Shown: in pieces, positions 25,956 to 34,331 of the stretch
Position numbering within the stretch: position 1 is the first letter of the stretch
Layout: every line of letters begins with the position of its first letter
DNA from: JBNKEI01 sp050288705
GTDB lineage: Bacteria; Myxococcota; Myxococcia; Myxococcales; UBA5297
Length of the DNA: 34,593 bases
Assembly (NCBI GenBank): GCA_050288705.1
Contig: JBNKEI010000153.1
Span: 1-34,593 of the forward strand
Direction of reading: 5' to 3'
Position numbers and translations under genes: made by a program
The notes under the pieces: generated by a model
What the model saw: only the letters and a program-made list of their open reading frames with translations
The model's database searches: none
What the model was told of the DNA's origin: nothing

Positions 25956-26558
25956 CTATCTTGGGCACCTTCCATCAGGGCATCCTCCTGGAAAAAATGG
26001 TTGCATTGGCGGCCCAAAGCCTCCACCACCAGGCACAATTGGCATTGGCCCGCAATTGCCATCTGGACAACCCGGCATCACTGGCCCAAAACCTCCACCG
26101 TCAGGCATCATTGGCATTGGCCCACAATTGCCATCTGGACAACCCGGCATCAGAGGTTCATAGGAATCGCCGTTACCCATGGTTCTAACAAGCAACGCTC
26201 CAAGTGCCGCTAGGCCGCCGATTAACCAAAGATTTTTTACTTTTTGTGGTTCAACTGCGCTTTGATTCGGCTTGGAGGAAAGACTCGCTGTTTCTCGAGG
26301 CTTGTGGTTGTGCGCACTACGCTCTAGTCTTGAGTAAAGGCTTATTGGTTTATTTCCAGACGCCAGCTTTTTCTGGGGTATTATCGGACTGTTAGACGAA
26401 TACTGCTTATTTGCACCTGAAGAAGAGCTTGGCGATTCATAAGAATCACCTAGCTTTGAAGTGCCGGGCATCGATTTTTGGCGAGAGCTTCTTGCAGAAT
26501 ACGTCGAAGGCATAGAAACCCTAGACAAGGCATGATTTCTTTTATTGGGATCGAGCAT
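25956..26558 (-). CDS. Single-pass membrane protein with C-terminal Cys/Gly/Pro repeats
   Basis: A 200-aa protein of unknown family. Residues 1 to about 105 are Ser/Lys/Asn-rich and probably disordered. One hydrophobic segment follows (NLWLIGGLAALGALLV). The C-terminus is made of near-identical units of 24 residues built on GCPDGNCGPMP followed by a Gly-rich GGGFG; a third start of the unit (GCPDGRC) ends the protein. Each unit holds a CxxxxxC pair. The ATG at 26558 has an AGGATAAG site. It is followed downstream (minus strand) by the purL convergent gap. Codon-level repetition on the DNA (72-base period) shows recent duplication. Metal binding or a cell-surface role is possible but not shown. 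Confidence 0.65.
   Translation of the reverse strand: MLDPNKRNHALSRVSMPSTYSARSSRQKSMPGTSKLGDSYESPSSSSGANKQYSSNSPIIPQKKLASGNKPISLYSRLERSAHNHKPRETASLSSKPNQSAVEPQKVKNLWLIGGLAALGALLVRTMGNGDSYEPLMPGCPDGNCGPMPMMPDGGGFGPVMPGCPDGNCGPMPIVPGGGGFGPPMQPFFPGGCPDGRCPR
25969..26156. repeat. 72-base tandem repeat within the Cys/Gly gene
   Basis: ATTGGCATTGGCCC recurs at 26038 and 26110, exactly 72 bases (24 codons) apart, with nearly identical following sequence (CAATTGCCATCTGGACAACC). A more diverged copy precedes at about 25969-26037. It encodes the repeated GCPDGNCGPMP units. Confidence 0.8.
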
Positions 26559-26714
26559 GTTTCTTATCCTTTTTATGTCAATACGTTAACACTGCTTTCC
26601 TCCGCAACGTATAATGCTTCTTTGGTAATTTTCTATGAAATAATCACAAGTGGTTTTGATATTTTTCTTTTTCTCCAAAAAACCGAACCGCCGAATTTTC
26701 GATTCAACCTTTTT

Positions 26715-27266
26715 TTAGAGTCCAATCATAATCCCCGCGGTCACAGTGAAATAGGGTCTATTGCTCCCTAAATATACATTCGCTCCCATTGGTTCAGCCC
26801 GGAACATTATTTTGGGAGCGACTTGGTATTGAAATCCCATCCCAATGCGAAAAACTCCCCCCGCGTTGCGCCCCATCCCATGGGTCGCGGCTATTCCCAG
26901 TCCACTATCTGCATAGAATAACCATTGGGAATCCAAGTAATATTTCAAACGAGGGAGGGGCATTATTTCCAAAACTGTAAATCCAGTACCCACGGTTGCT
27001 GCCAGATACCCAGCAAAGCCCAGATACAACCGGGGCCCCAGTTGCCGAAATGCGTACTCTCCTTCACCGGTCATTCTTATGCCGGTTGCTTTGCTAGTTA
27101 CCGCCAATCCCATCATACCCCCGACTTGGAAAGTCCCTAATCGACGAGGAGAATCTCCCCATGCTGGAGTACTATCTATCGGAAACACTCCGACAACCAT
27201 CAGTGCTAGTAACCATCGTTTTTTTTTTCGCCACCGACCTTTGGACTTGAAGCAATCTATTAACAT
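26715..27266 (-). CDS. Secreted beta-barrel-like outer-membrane protein candidate
   Basis: The 183-aa product starts MLIDCFKSKGRWRKKKRWLL, a basic head followed by a hydrophobic stretch (LLALMVVGVFPIDSTPAWG) that reads as a signal peptide with cleavage near AWG-DS. The mature part alternates polar and hydrophobic residues, is rich in Gly and aromatics, and ends YFTVTAGIMIGL, as expected of an outer-membrane beta-barrel of about eight strands. GGAG lies six bases before the ATG at 27266. It is divergent from the ATP synthase operon. No specific family is recognised. Confidence 0.65.
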   Translation of the reverse strand: MLIDCFKSKGRWRKKKRWLLALMVVGVFPIDSTPAWGDSPRRLGTFQVGGMMGLAVTSKATGIRMTGEGEYAFRQLGPRLYLGFAGYLAATVGTGFTVLEIMPLPRLKYYLDSQWLFYADSGLGIAATHGMGRNAGGVFRIGMGFQYQVAPKIMFRAEPMGANVYLGSNRPYFTVTAGIMIGL

Positions 27267-27310
27267 GAGACACTCCACAGGATAAGTGAGCAAAGCTTAT
27301 ATTCAGCCCA

Positions 27311-27338
27311 TTGACAAGCCCCTCGTGGGTTCGATAGC
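27311..27338 (+). promoter_or_regulatory. Candidate promoter of the F1-ATPase operon
   Basis: A perfect TTGACA (27311-27316) is followed after 16 bases by GATAGC (27333-27338). The start would lie about 60 bases before atpH. The -10 is poor (3/6), so only the -35 is persuasive. Confidence 0.35.
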
Positions 27339-27404
27339 ACTAGGCTGCGCATTTGCCGTTGCAAGTAGGAATTTGCCGCATACAAAGGTAAGCGAGGTAA
27401 GGTT

Positions 27405-27980
27405 TTGAGTTCAAAGGTTGCGCGACGGTACGCCAAGGCTCTTTTTGAGCTTGCCGTTGAATCAGGTTCCGAGAGTTTCTTAAGCTCTTACGAAGAGCTA
27501 GGTAAAGAATTGACTCTAGCCAGTAAAGTCATGCAAGCCGTTCCCCAGCTAATGGAGTGGCTGCATAACCCAACGGTTGCTCGGCGAGAAAAAGTTAAAT
27601 TTGCGCAAGTCTTTTCTCAAGCCATGCATGCCAACCGCTTAGTAGCCAACGCGCTTTCGCTAATGGCGGAAAAGGGCAGGCTAGCCTATCTTCCTCAGGT
27701 AGAACGCTTTTATGCCCAATTAGCCGACCGGCGTGCGGGACGTTTGCGTGCCACAGTCATTAGCGCCGTCCCTCTAGAAAACCAAGCAGTGCAACGTATG
27801 GGCGAAATATTTTCGCGTGCTACTCGGCAAAATGTGACTATCGAACGCCAGGTAGATCCTTCCATCATTGGGGGCATTGTAGCCCAGGTAGGAAGTCGAC
27901 TTTTTGACGGCAGTACCCGCAATCAACTATCGCAATTAAAAAAGCAGCTTCAGGCCCCTTCAAGCCCCCTTCAATCCTAG
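27405..27980 (+). CDS. atpH: F1F0 ATP synthase subunit delta
   Basis: The 191-aa delta subunit (OSCP family) sits on top of F1 and connects it to the peripheral b stalk. The N-terminal helical domain (VARRYAKALFELAVESGS) and the C-terminal segment DPSIIGGIVAQVGSRLFDGS with the family's conserved GG and D-S end are clear. The start appears to be TTG at 27405, with GAGGTAAGG just upstream; the family N-terminus leaves no room for a start further in. It is the first gene of the operon and ends ten bases before atpA. No atpF is adjacent. Confidence 0.93.
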   Translation: MSSKVARRYAKALFELAVESGSESFLSSYEELGKELTLASKVMQAVPQLMEWLHNPTVARREKVKFAQVFSQAMHANRLVANALSLMAEKGRLAYLPQVERFYAQLADRRAGRLRATVISAVPLENQAVQRMGEIFSRATRQNVTIERQVDPSIIGGIVAQVGSRLFDGSTRNQLSQLKKQLQAPSSPLQS

Positions 27981-27990
27981 GATAAGCAAA

Positions 27991-29520
27991 ATGGATATTC
28001 GCGCCGACGAGATCTCTCGGATAATCAAAGAGCAAATTAAACACTACGGAAAAATAGTCGAAGTCTCGGAGACCGGCACCATTCTCGCGGTTGGTGACGG
28101 TATTGCCCGCATTTATGGATTAGAAGGAGCCATGGCCGGAGAGCTGTTGGAATTTGAGGGCGGTGTTCACGGCCTAGTGCTCAACTTGGAAGAAGACAAC
28201 CTAGGCGCAGCCATCATGGGGCCCTACGAGCATTTGCGCGAGGGAGACCCTGTAAAAAGAATGAACCGTATTGCCGAAGTTCCGGTTGGCACTGCCGTTC
28301 TAGGAAGAATTGTTAACGCCCTAGGCATTCCCGTTGATGGCAAAGGTCCTATCGAAGCCAAAGAAACTCGGAAAATTGAAATCAAGGCTCCCGGTATTAT
28401 CCAGCGAAAAGGGGTTCACGAGCCTTTACAGACTGGTCTAAAGGCCATTGACTCTATGATCCCGATTGGTCGCGGGCAGCGTGAGCTAATCATTGGCGAC
28501 CGGCAAACTGGAAAAACCGCCATTGCCATTGACACCATTATCAATCAAAAGGGCAAAAACGTTTTTTGCTTCTACGTTGCTATTGGACAGAAGCAATCTA
28601 CGGTCGCCCAAGTAGTGGATAGACTCAAGCAGCATAGCGCCATGGACTACACCTGCGTGGTAATGGCCAATGCTTCCGAACCAGCACCTCTTCAGTACTT
28701 AGCACCTTACTCTGGCTGCACCATGGCCGAGTATTTTCGCGACAATGGAATGCATGCGTTGATTGTATATGACGACCTTTCCAAACAAGCAGTAGCCTAC
28801 CGACAACTTTCATTGCTTCTGCGCCGACCACCCGGACGAGAGGCTTTTCCTGGCGATGTTTTCTACTTGCACAGTCGGTTATTAGAGCGCGCAGCTAAAA
28901 TGTCTGATGCCGACGGCGCAGGAAGCCTTACTGCCCTTCCCATAGTAGAAACCCAGGCCGGCGATGTTTCCGCCTATATCCCCACCAATGTAATTTCCAT
29001 CACTGACGGCCAAATCTTTTTGGAATCCGACCTCTTTTACTCAGGTTTTCGGCCAGCTATTTCGGTGGGTATCTCCGTGTCCCGGGTAGGAAGCGCAGCG
29101 CAAACTAAGGCCATGAAGCAAGTAGCAGGATCTATGAAATTAGAGCTAGCTCAGTATCGAGAGCTCGCCGCTTTTGCTCAGTTTGGAAGCGATTTGGACA
29201 AAGCCACCCAAGAAACACTGGCTCGGGGTGAACGCCTGATGGAAGTGTTAAAGCAAAATCAGTATGTTCCCATGCCGGTAGAAAGACAGGTAGTCGAACT
29301 ATATGCGGCTACTTCTAAAGACGAACAGGGAAAAAATTGGATTCGCGATATTCCCATTGATAAGATACGAGAATGGCTCCAGGAACTAGGTACGTTCTTA
29401 GATTCTAAATACAGTCATATTTTCCAAAAAATCTCCGAAAAGAAAGAACTGAGTGCCGACATCAAAGATGAATTAAATCAGGCCCTTCGCGAATTCCGAG
29501 ATATTTTTATCATTGAGTAA
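27991..29520 (+). CDS. atpA: F1F0 ATP synthase subunit alpha
   Basis: The non-catalytic, nucleotide-binding alpha subunit, 509 aa, full length. It shows the beta-barrel head, Walker A GDRQTGKT (169-176), the VYDDLSKQAVAYRQLSLLLRRPPGREA region and the SVSRVGSAAQTKAMKQVAG motif that contains the alpha-arginine finger. A short AGGATAAG site precedes the ATG. It lies between atpH and atpG in standard order. Confidence 0.98.
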   Translation: MDIRADEISRIIKEQIKHYGKIVEVSETGTILAVGDGIARIYGLEGAMAGELLEFEGGVHGLVLNLEEDNLGAAIMGPYEHLREGDPVKRMNRIAEVPVGTAVLGRIVNALGIPVDGKGPIEAKETRKIEIKAPGIIQRKGVHEPLQTGLKAIDSMIPIGRGQRELIIGDRQTGKTAIAIDTIINQKGKNVFCFYVAIGQKQSTVAQVVDRLKQHSAMDYTCVVMANASEPAPLQYLAPYSGCTMAEYFRDNGMHALIVYDDLSKQAVAYRQLSLLLRRPPGREAFPGDVFYLHSRLLERAAKMSDADGAGSLTALPIVETQAGDVSAYIPTNVISITDGQIFLESDLFYSGFRPAISVGISVSRVGSAAQTKAMKQVAGSMKLELAQYRELAAFAQFGSDLDKATQETLARGERLMEVLKQNQYVPMPVERQVVELYAATSKDEQGKNWIRDIPIDKIREWLQELGTFLDSKYSHIFQKISEKKELSADIKDELNQALREFRDIFIIE

Positions 29521-29544
29521 TCCGATTAGAGGTAAGAATTTACG

Positions 29545-30426
29545 ATGGCATCCTTAAAATCCATTCGCAACCGCATTCGCTCAGTAAAAAACACCCAGCA
29601 AATTACCCGCGCCATGAAAATGGTTTCGGCAGCTAAATTGCGACGAGCGCAGGATGCTATTATGAGCGCTCGGCCTTACGCCGAAAAAATGGAAGAAGTG
29701 CTTCACGAAGTGGCCAAACTATCTAACGAAAAAGACGCTCATCCTCTTTTGGTCGAGCGTCCAGTAAAAAATGTTGAGCTAGTGGTGGTTACTTCCGACC
29801 GCGGTCTGTGCGGGGGGTTCAATACTAATATTCATCGACGCGTTCACCAATTTTTAAACGAAAACTGCAGTCGCTACCAAAGCATTAAGCTGCAAACCAT
29901 CGGACGCAAAGGAAACGAGTATTTTAAAAGACGAAATATTTCCGTTCGCCAAGACCACCCTGGCCTGCTTCAAAACCCTAGCTATTTAGACGCCGAAAAA
30001 ATTGCTACCAATCTTTCTAACCTTTTTATAGACGGTCAGGTAGACGCTGTTTGGTTGATATACAACGAATTTGTTTCCGCTATCAGCCAAAAAACAAAAC
30101 TAATGCAATTACTGCCTATCAATCCAATCTCCCTAGTATCCGAGCAAAAACCTACGACCAAAACGGTGGTCGGACTAGAGTATGAACCTGATGCCAACTC
30201 AGTACTCCGCGCCCTGTTGCCACGGTATTTTGCTTACCAAGTATGGCGAATTATTTTAGAATCAGTCGCTTCTGAACATGGTGCTCGCATGAGCGCCATG
30301 GACAGCGCCACCGATAATGCTGCGGATATGATTCAGCGCTTGTCTCTGCAATATAATCAAACCCGGCAAGCAGGCATCACCAAGGAATTAATGGAAATCG
30401 TCTCGGGAGCCGAGGCACAACATTAG
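29545..30426 (+). CDS. atpG: F1F0 ATP synthase subunit gamma
   Basis: The 293-aa rotor shaft of F1. The N-terminal coiled-coil helix (IRNRIRSVKNTQQITRAMKM, then VSAAKLRRAQ) and C-terminal helix (ARMSAMDSATDNAADMIQRL) are both typical, with TSDRGLCGGFN in the Rossmann-like middle. Twenty-four bases separate it from atpA; GAGGTAAG lies upstream of the ATG. Confidence 0.97.
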   Translation: MASLKSIRNRIRSVKNTQQITRAMKMVSAAKLRRAQDAIMSARPYAEKMEEVLHEVAKLSNEKDAHPLLVERPVKNVELVVVTSDRGLCGGFNTNIHRRVHQFLNENCSRYQSIKLQTIGRKGNEYFKRRNISVRQDHPGLLQNPSYLDAEKIATNLSNLFIDGQVDAVWLIYNEFVSAISQKTKLMQLLPINPISLVSEQKPTTKTVVGLEYEPDANSVLRALLPRYFAYQVWRIILESVASEHGARMSAMDSATDNAADMIQRLSLQYNQTRQAGITKELMEIVSGAEAQH

Positions 30427-30459
30427 AAATCTGGGTTTCTTTTGAAGGAGAAACGAAGA

Positions 30460-31950
30460 ATGGCAACCAATTTTGTATCCGGGAAGATTACCCAGGTAAT
30501 GGGACCAGTGGTTGACGTAGAATTCCCAACCGGGGGTCTTCCGCGACTGCTTACCGCGCTGACTATTTCCAACCCTTCCATCAACAATAATCCCGACAAT
30601 CTGGTGATAGAGGTGGCGCAGCACTTAGGAGAAAACACCGTTCGCGCCATTGCCATGGACACTACCGACGGTCTACGGCGCGGAATGCTGGTAAAGAATA
30701 CCGGCGCTCCTATTCAGGTTCCAGTGGGGAAAGCCACTCTTGGAAGAGTGCTCAACGTTGTAGGACAGCCAGTAGACGAGCAGGGTCCGATCAATGCCAA
30801 AGAATATCGCCCTATTCACCGCGCACCTCCCCCTTTAGTTGAGCAAGACGTGCGGGTGCAAATGTTCGAAACGGGTATTAAGGTAATCGACTTACTTGCT
30901 CCCTACACTCGTGGAGGAAAAATCGGTCTCTTCGGGGGAGCCGGGGTTGGAAAAACGGTTATTTTGCAGGAACTCATCCGTAATGTGGCTAAAGAACGCG
31001 GCGGCTTTTCTGTTTTCGGCGGCGTAGGGGAGCGTACCCGCGAAGGTAATGATTTGTATGGGGAATTCCAGGACAGCGGCATCATAACCATGGAAAAAAA
31101 TTCCCAGGGAGAAATAGTACGCGATTCTCGCGGTATGCCCAAACTGATTCCTGAGCAAAGCTCTTGTGTATTGGTGTATGGCCAAATGAACGAGCCACCG
31201 GGAGCACGCGCACGTGTAGCGCTATCTGCCTTGACCTGCGCGGAGTACTTCCGTGATGAAGAAGGTAAAGACGTGTTGTTATTTATTGACAACATTTTCC
31301 GCTTTACCCAGGCAGGCTCGGAAGTTTCCGCCTTGCTGGGACGTATTCCTTCGGCAGTGGGCTACCAACCTACCCTTGCTACCGAAATGGGGCAGTTGCA
31401 GGAACGCATTACCTCTACTAGCAAAGGGTCCATTACTTCGGTTCAGGCCATTTATGTTCCCGCCGACGATCTTACTGACCCCGCTCCCGCTACTGCCTTC
31501 GCGCACTTAGACGCTACCACTGTTCTTAATCGGCAAATTGCAGAATTAGGTATTTATCCCGCAGTTGACCCCTTGGATTCTACCAGCCGAATTCTTGATC
31601 CCGTCGTGGTAGGAGAAGAGCATTATCGAGTAGCCCGCATGGTTCAGGGAATTCTGCAACGCTACAAAGAATTGCAAGACATCATTGCCATTTTGGGAAT
31701 GGACGAACTTTCGGAAGACGACAAACAGGTAGTCTCGCGCGCACGCAAAATACAGCGTTTTCTCTCGCAGCCGTTTTTCGTTGCCCAAGTGTTTACTGGA
31801 AGACCCGGACGCTATGTCAGGCTCGACGATACCATCAAAGGGTTTAGAGAGATAGCCGAAGGCAAGCACGACAATATTCCTGAGCAGGCTTTCTGGATGA
31901 CCGGAACCATCGAAGAAGTGTTGGAAAATGCCCAACGAATGGCTGCTTAA
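30460..31950 (+). CDS. atpD: F1F0 ATP synthase subunit beta
   Basis: The 496-aa catalytic subunit. Walker A is GGAGVGKT (159-166), followed by GERTREGNDLY and the LVYGQMNEPPGAR and DVLLFIDNIFRFTQAGSEVSALLGR regions. It is longer than the ~460-aa standard beta because of an insertion after the GERTREGNDLY region (about 206-228, MEKNSQGEIVRDSRGMPK). The ATG at 30460 has AAGGAG nine bases upstream; an in-frame ATG six codons earlier would swallow that site. Confidence 0.98.
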   Translation: MATNFVSGKITQVMGPVVDVEFPTGGLPRLLTALTISNPSINNNPDNLVIEVAQHLGENTVRAIAMDTTDGLRRGMLVKNTGAPIQVPVGKATLGRVLNVVGQPVDEQGPINAKEYRPIHRAPPPLVEQDVRVQMFETGIKVIDLLAPYTRGGKIGLFGGAGVGKTVILQELIRNVAKERGGFSVFGGVGERTREGNDLYGEFQDSGIITMEKNSQGEIVRDSRGMPKLIPEQSSCVLVYGQMNEPPGARARVALSALTCAEYFRDEEGKDVLLFIDNIFRFTQAGSEVSALLGRIPSAVGYQPTLATEMGQLQERITSTSKGSITSVQAIYVPADDLTDPAPATAFAHLDATTVLNRQIAELGIYPAVDPLDSTSRILDPVVVGEEHYRVARMVQGILQRYKELQDIIAILGMDELSEDDKQVVSRARKIQRFLSQPFFVAQVFTGRPGRYVRLDDTIKGFREIAEGKHDNIPEQAFWMTGTIEEVLENAQRMAA

Positions 31951-31980
31951 CGAAAGCATTTTTGCCTAGGACAAAAGGTT

Positions 31981-32388
31981 ATGGCCAAAATCCATTTAGA
32001 TTTGGTAACACCAGAAAAAAAAGTGCTTTCCACCGAAATTGACGAGCTAATTGCACCAGGAGCATGGGGACTTTTCGGAGTACGACCCGGGCACACTCCC
32101 TTTTTGAGCGCTATGGAACCCGGAGAATTAAGCTTTGTCGCCCAGGGAAGCAAGCAATGCTATGCCATCGGGGGAGGCTTTGTAGAAGTCGCCAATGACC
32201 ACGTGACTGTATTGGCGGAAACTGCGGAAGAAGCCTGTGAAATCGACGTTGTTCGGGCACACAAGGCAAACGAGGATGCTGCTCGCAGGCTGGCCACTCT
32301 GCGCGAAGGGGAAGCAGAGTACCGCAACCAGCGAGCACGACTGCAGAGGGCAGCAGTCCGCATCCGTATTGGTTCTGGACCTAGATAA
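31981..32388 (+). CDS. atpC: F1F0 ATP synthase subunit epsilon
   Basis: The 135-aa epsilon subunit has the N-terminal beta-sandwich (MAKIHLDLVTPEKKVLSTEI, GLFGVRPGHTPFLSAMEPGEL) and a C-terminal pair of helices (AHKANEDAARRLATLREGEA) that regulate rotation. AAAAGG lies before the ATG, thirty bases after atpD. It closes the operon; the next gene converges after 55 bases. Confidence 0.96.
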   Translation: MAKIHLDLVTPEKKVLSTEIDELIAPGAWGLFGVRPGHTPFLSAMEPGELSFVAQGSKQCYAIGGGFVEVANDHVTVLAETAEEACEIDVVRAHKANEDAARRLATLREGEAEYRNQRARLQRAAVRIRIGSGPR

Positions 32389-32443
32389 GATTGGTGTTAT
32401 CACTCTACCTCGAAGGGGGCACGCGGGAAGCAAAACCAGATAC

Positions 32444-33388
32444 CTAAGTACGCCGAGCAATTTTCGCAGTACGCACGATGGCGGGAGGAGCTGCGCTGGG
32501 CCTTCTCGCCAAAGGTGGAGCTTTTTCACCGTAAGTTCTGGCGCCTAGAGCCTTTCCCCCTTTTAACGATTCACAAACCGCATTCCATTCTCCCCCGAGA
32601 ATTAACACCAACCCCGACAAATAAAGCCACAATAACAAAATAACTGCTCCGCCAATAGCTCCATACATAGCTTGATAATTACCAAATTTTTCTACATATA
32701 TAGAAAAACCCCAAGTAATCAGTAGCCACAATATTGTGGAAAGAAATGCTCCCCCAATAAGATAACGAAACCGTTGGGTCACATCGGGGAGAAAGAAATA
32801 AGCCAACAAAGTAACTAGAGACAGTATTAGAGCAGTAGTAGGCCAGCGTAACCACGACCAAACTATAAAAAACTGCTTTCCTAAACCTATTTTCATGGCG
32901 ACCCACTCCCCCCAGCGTCCGCCTGCCAGAATCATTGCCGTGCATATTAAGACCACCAACGAAATGCCCACGGTCATAAGCACTGAAAGCAATTGCGTAC
33001 GCCACCACGGACGAGTTTCTCTAACGTCATAGGCTCGGTTGAGACACATGCGTAGCACGTCAATTCCTCGGGAGGCACTCCACAAAGCTACTAGAAAGCT
33101 AAAAGTTAGTAGGCTCGGTTGCTCATTTTGCAATAAATAATTTAATTGCTGCTGCAATAGCTGATATGCCTGCTCCGGGAGAAATGGGCGAACCGCTCCC
33201 ATTATCTCAATTACTGATTTCTCCAGTGGCAAAAAAGCAGTTAAAGCCACCAAAAAAAGCAAAAAAGGAAAAAGAGAAAAGATAAAAGCAAATGCTAATT
33301 GAGTAGCAATTCCAAAACAGTCATCCTCCGTTATTTTCTTATAATAACCGCGGACCAATCGAGTGGCTGACAAAATGTAATTCTTCAT
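32444..33388 (-). CDS. YihY/BrkB family inner-membrane protein
   Basis: The 314-aa protein has about six helices in the YihY pattern: an N-terminal GIATQLAFAFIFSLFPFLLFLVALTAF, the LLTFSFLVALWSASRGIDVLRMCLNRAYDVRETRPWW-like core (described by SASRGIDVLRMCLN), and YGAIGGAVILLLWLYLSGLVLILGGEWN. A basic, Ala/Pro-rich tail ends the protein. It is a second member of the family in this window and lacks the extra soluble domain of the gene at 11411. The ATG at 33388 was chosen because upstream residues do not match the family; the ribosome site is weak. Function unknown. Confidence 0.85.
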   Translation of the reverse strand: MKNYILSATRLVRGYYKKITEDDCFGIATQLAFAFIFSLFPFLLFLVALTAFLPLEKSVIEIMGAVRPFLPEQAYQLLQQQLNYLLQNEQPSLLTFSFLVALWSASRGIDVLRMCLNRAYDVRETRPWWRTQLLSVLMTVGISLVVLICTAMILAGGRWGEWVAMKIGLGKQFFIVWSWLRWPTTALILSLVTLLAYFFLPDVTQRFRYLIGGAFLSTILWLLITWGFSIYVEKFGNYQAMYGAIGGAVILLLWLYLSGLVLILGGEWNAVCESLKGGKALGARTYGEKAPPLARRPSAAPPAIVRTAKIARRT

Positions 33389-33516
33389 GTTTAAACATAA
33401 TAAGCTGCATGTTTCGCGGCAAACTACCACGAGGCCAGACAGCCCACCCCCTTGGTGCAAGAAGACACCGCGGGCGGCGAGGAGAGAATACGCTCTTGGA
33501 TATCGGTCTTGAATCT

Positions 33517-33818
33517 AGGGCATGTCCCTATATCCGACATCGCCGCTCCGTCATTCCCGCGAAGGCGGGAATCCAGTGGGCACAACTTTGTCAATCGATG
33601 ATTTGGGGCCAAAGGTCAGCCCATCCAGGGTTCGTTTTTTCGATGAGACCCATCTTCCACGCACGACGCCACTTTTTTAGCACAATCGTAACGCCATCCA
33701 AAGCCTAAACCAAAGGTCAGATCGGAATGCAAGCTGGTCTTTCGACTGTGGTGCCCCCTGGATTCCCGCTTTCGCGGGAATGACGGAGGGCGTGGTGCCG
33801 GATATGGGGACACGCCCT
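33517..33818. mobile_element. REPIN/MITE-like element with ~60-base inverted arms
   Basis: The left arm (33517-33576) and right arm (33759-33818) are inverted copies: each joins AGGGC(A/G)TGTCCC, TATCCGRCA/TGCCGGATAT and the widespread palindrome CATTCCCGCGAARGCGGGAA, with a few mismatches and a small length difference. About 180 bases lie between them. This is the structure of a non-autonomous miniature element or a doublet of REP sequences. The interior has no intact gene; a minus-strand fragment reads LTFGLGFGWRYD, which resembles a barrel strand of an outer-membrane protein but is too short to call. Confidence 0.65.
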
Positions 33819-33925
33819 AAGCTCTTTTCTTAAGTCTTTAAATGAGCAGCATAAAATCTTGCCTTGGGTTGGCCCCTTGGTGAGTTTCGTCTCTTGCCTT
33901 ATCTTCTCCATCTCTTATCGTGAAT

Positions 33926-33962
33926 AAAATGGGCTGAATTGTAGCCCCATTTTATTTTTTTT
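33926..33962. terminator. Rho-independent terminator, probably bidirectional
   Basis: AAAATGGGCT (33926-33935) pairs with AGCCCCATTTT (33943-33953), one bulged base, seven-base loop, followed on the plus strand by a T-rich run to 33962. On the minus strand it lies just after the 56-aa gene, whose transcript it would also end. Confidence 0.65.
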
Positions 33963-33979
33963 ATCGCAGTTTTTATAAC

Positions 33980-34150
33980 TTAGGCTTTGTATACCTTTAA
34001 AACTGGTCTCTCGACTTCTTTACCGTCCGCTTCTCGCCTAAGCTTAAGCATTCCTTCAGTATCGATTTCGATTACAGTTGCTCCAAAGCTACCTTTGCTC
34101 TGTTTATAAGAAACCTTCTGCCCAACATGAAAGTTGGAGGCCACTTTCAC
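33980..34150 (-). CDS. Small basic protein, unknown (56 aa)
   Basis: A GTG at 34150, with AAAAGG upstream, opens a 56-codon frame: VKVASNFHVGQKVSYKQSKG, then SFGATVIEIDTEGMLKLRRE and a charged C-terminus. Alternating hydrophobic strands and the VGQKV...G-V-IEID pattern suggest a small SH3-like beta barrel, and the stop is followed by a terminator on the same strand. It may be intact, or the C-terminal part of a larger protein, since the frame is closed by TAA only 13 codons before the GTG. No family recognised. Confidence 0.5.
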   Translation of the reverse strand: MKVASNFHVGQKVSYKQSKGSFGATVIEIDTEGMLKLRREADGKEVERPVLKVYKA

Positions 34151-34183
34151 CGCGCCTTTTGGAATAATACGCCGGCCGGGCTG

Positions 34184-34331
34184 ATGAAAAGATTAAAAAG
34201 CTTCTTGCTATTAAGCACTACTCGCCAAGGATTTTATAAAGTATTTAAAGAGCGAAAGAAAACTCAGTAATTATTGAGACAGGCACCCACTCCAGATGGA
34301 TTAGCAATCATTTGGAAAAGCTTGGACATCA
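34184..34331 (+). pseudogene. IS110-family transposase remnant, frameshifted and truncated
   Basis: Frame one from 34184 reads LSTTRQGFYKVFKERKKTQ and hits TAA at 34268. A neighbouring frame from 34267 continues VIIETGTHSRWISNHLEKLG and reaches the first CRISPR repeat. End to end they match the internal TTRxxF...ExGTHSxWxSxxLExLGH region of IS110-type transposases, with a single frameshift between them. Both the N-terminus and the whole C-terminal half are gone; the match stops exactly where the CRISPR array begins. Family memory, not a search, supports the name. Confidence 0.6.

Noticed and set aside
27325..27342. tRNA T-arm-like GGGTTCGATAGCAC before atpH
   Set aside because: The flanks cannot form the T stem and there is no acceptor, D or anticodon arm.
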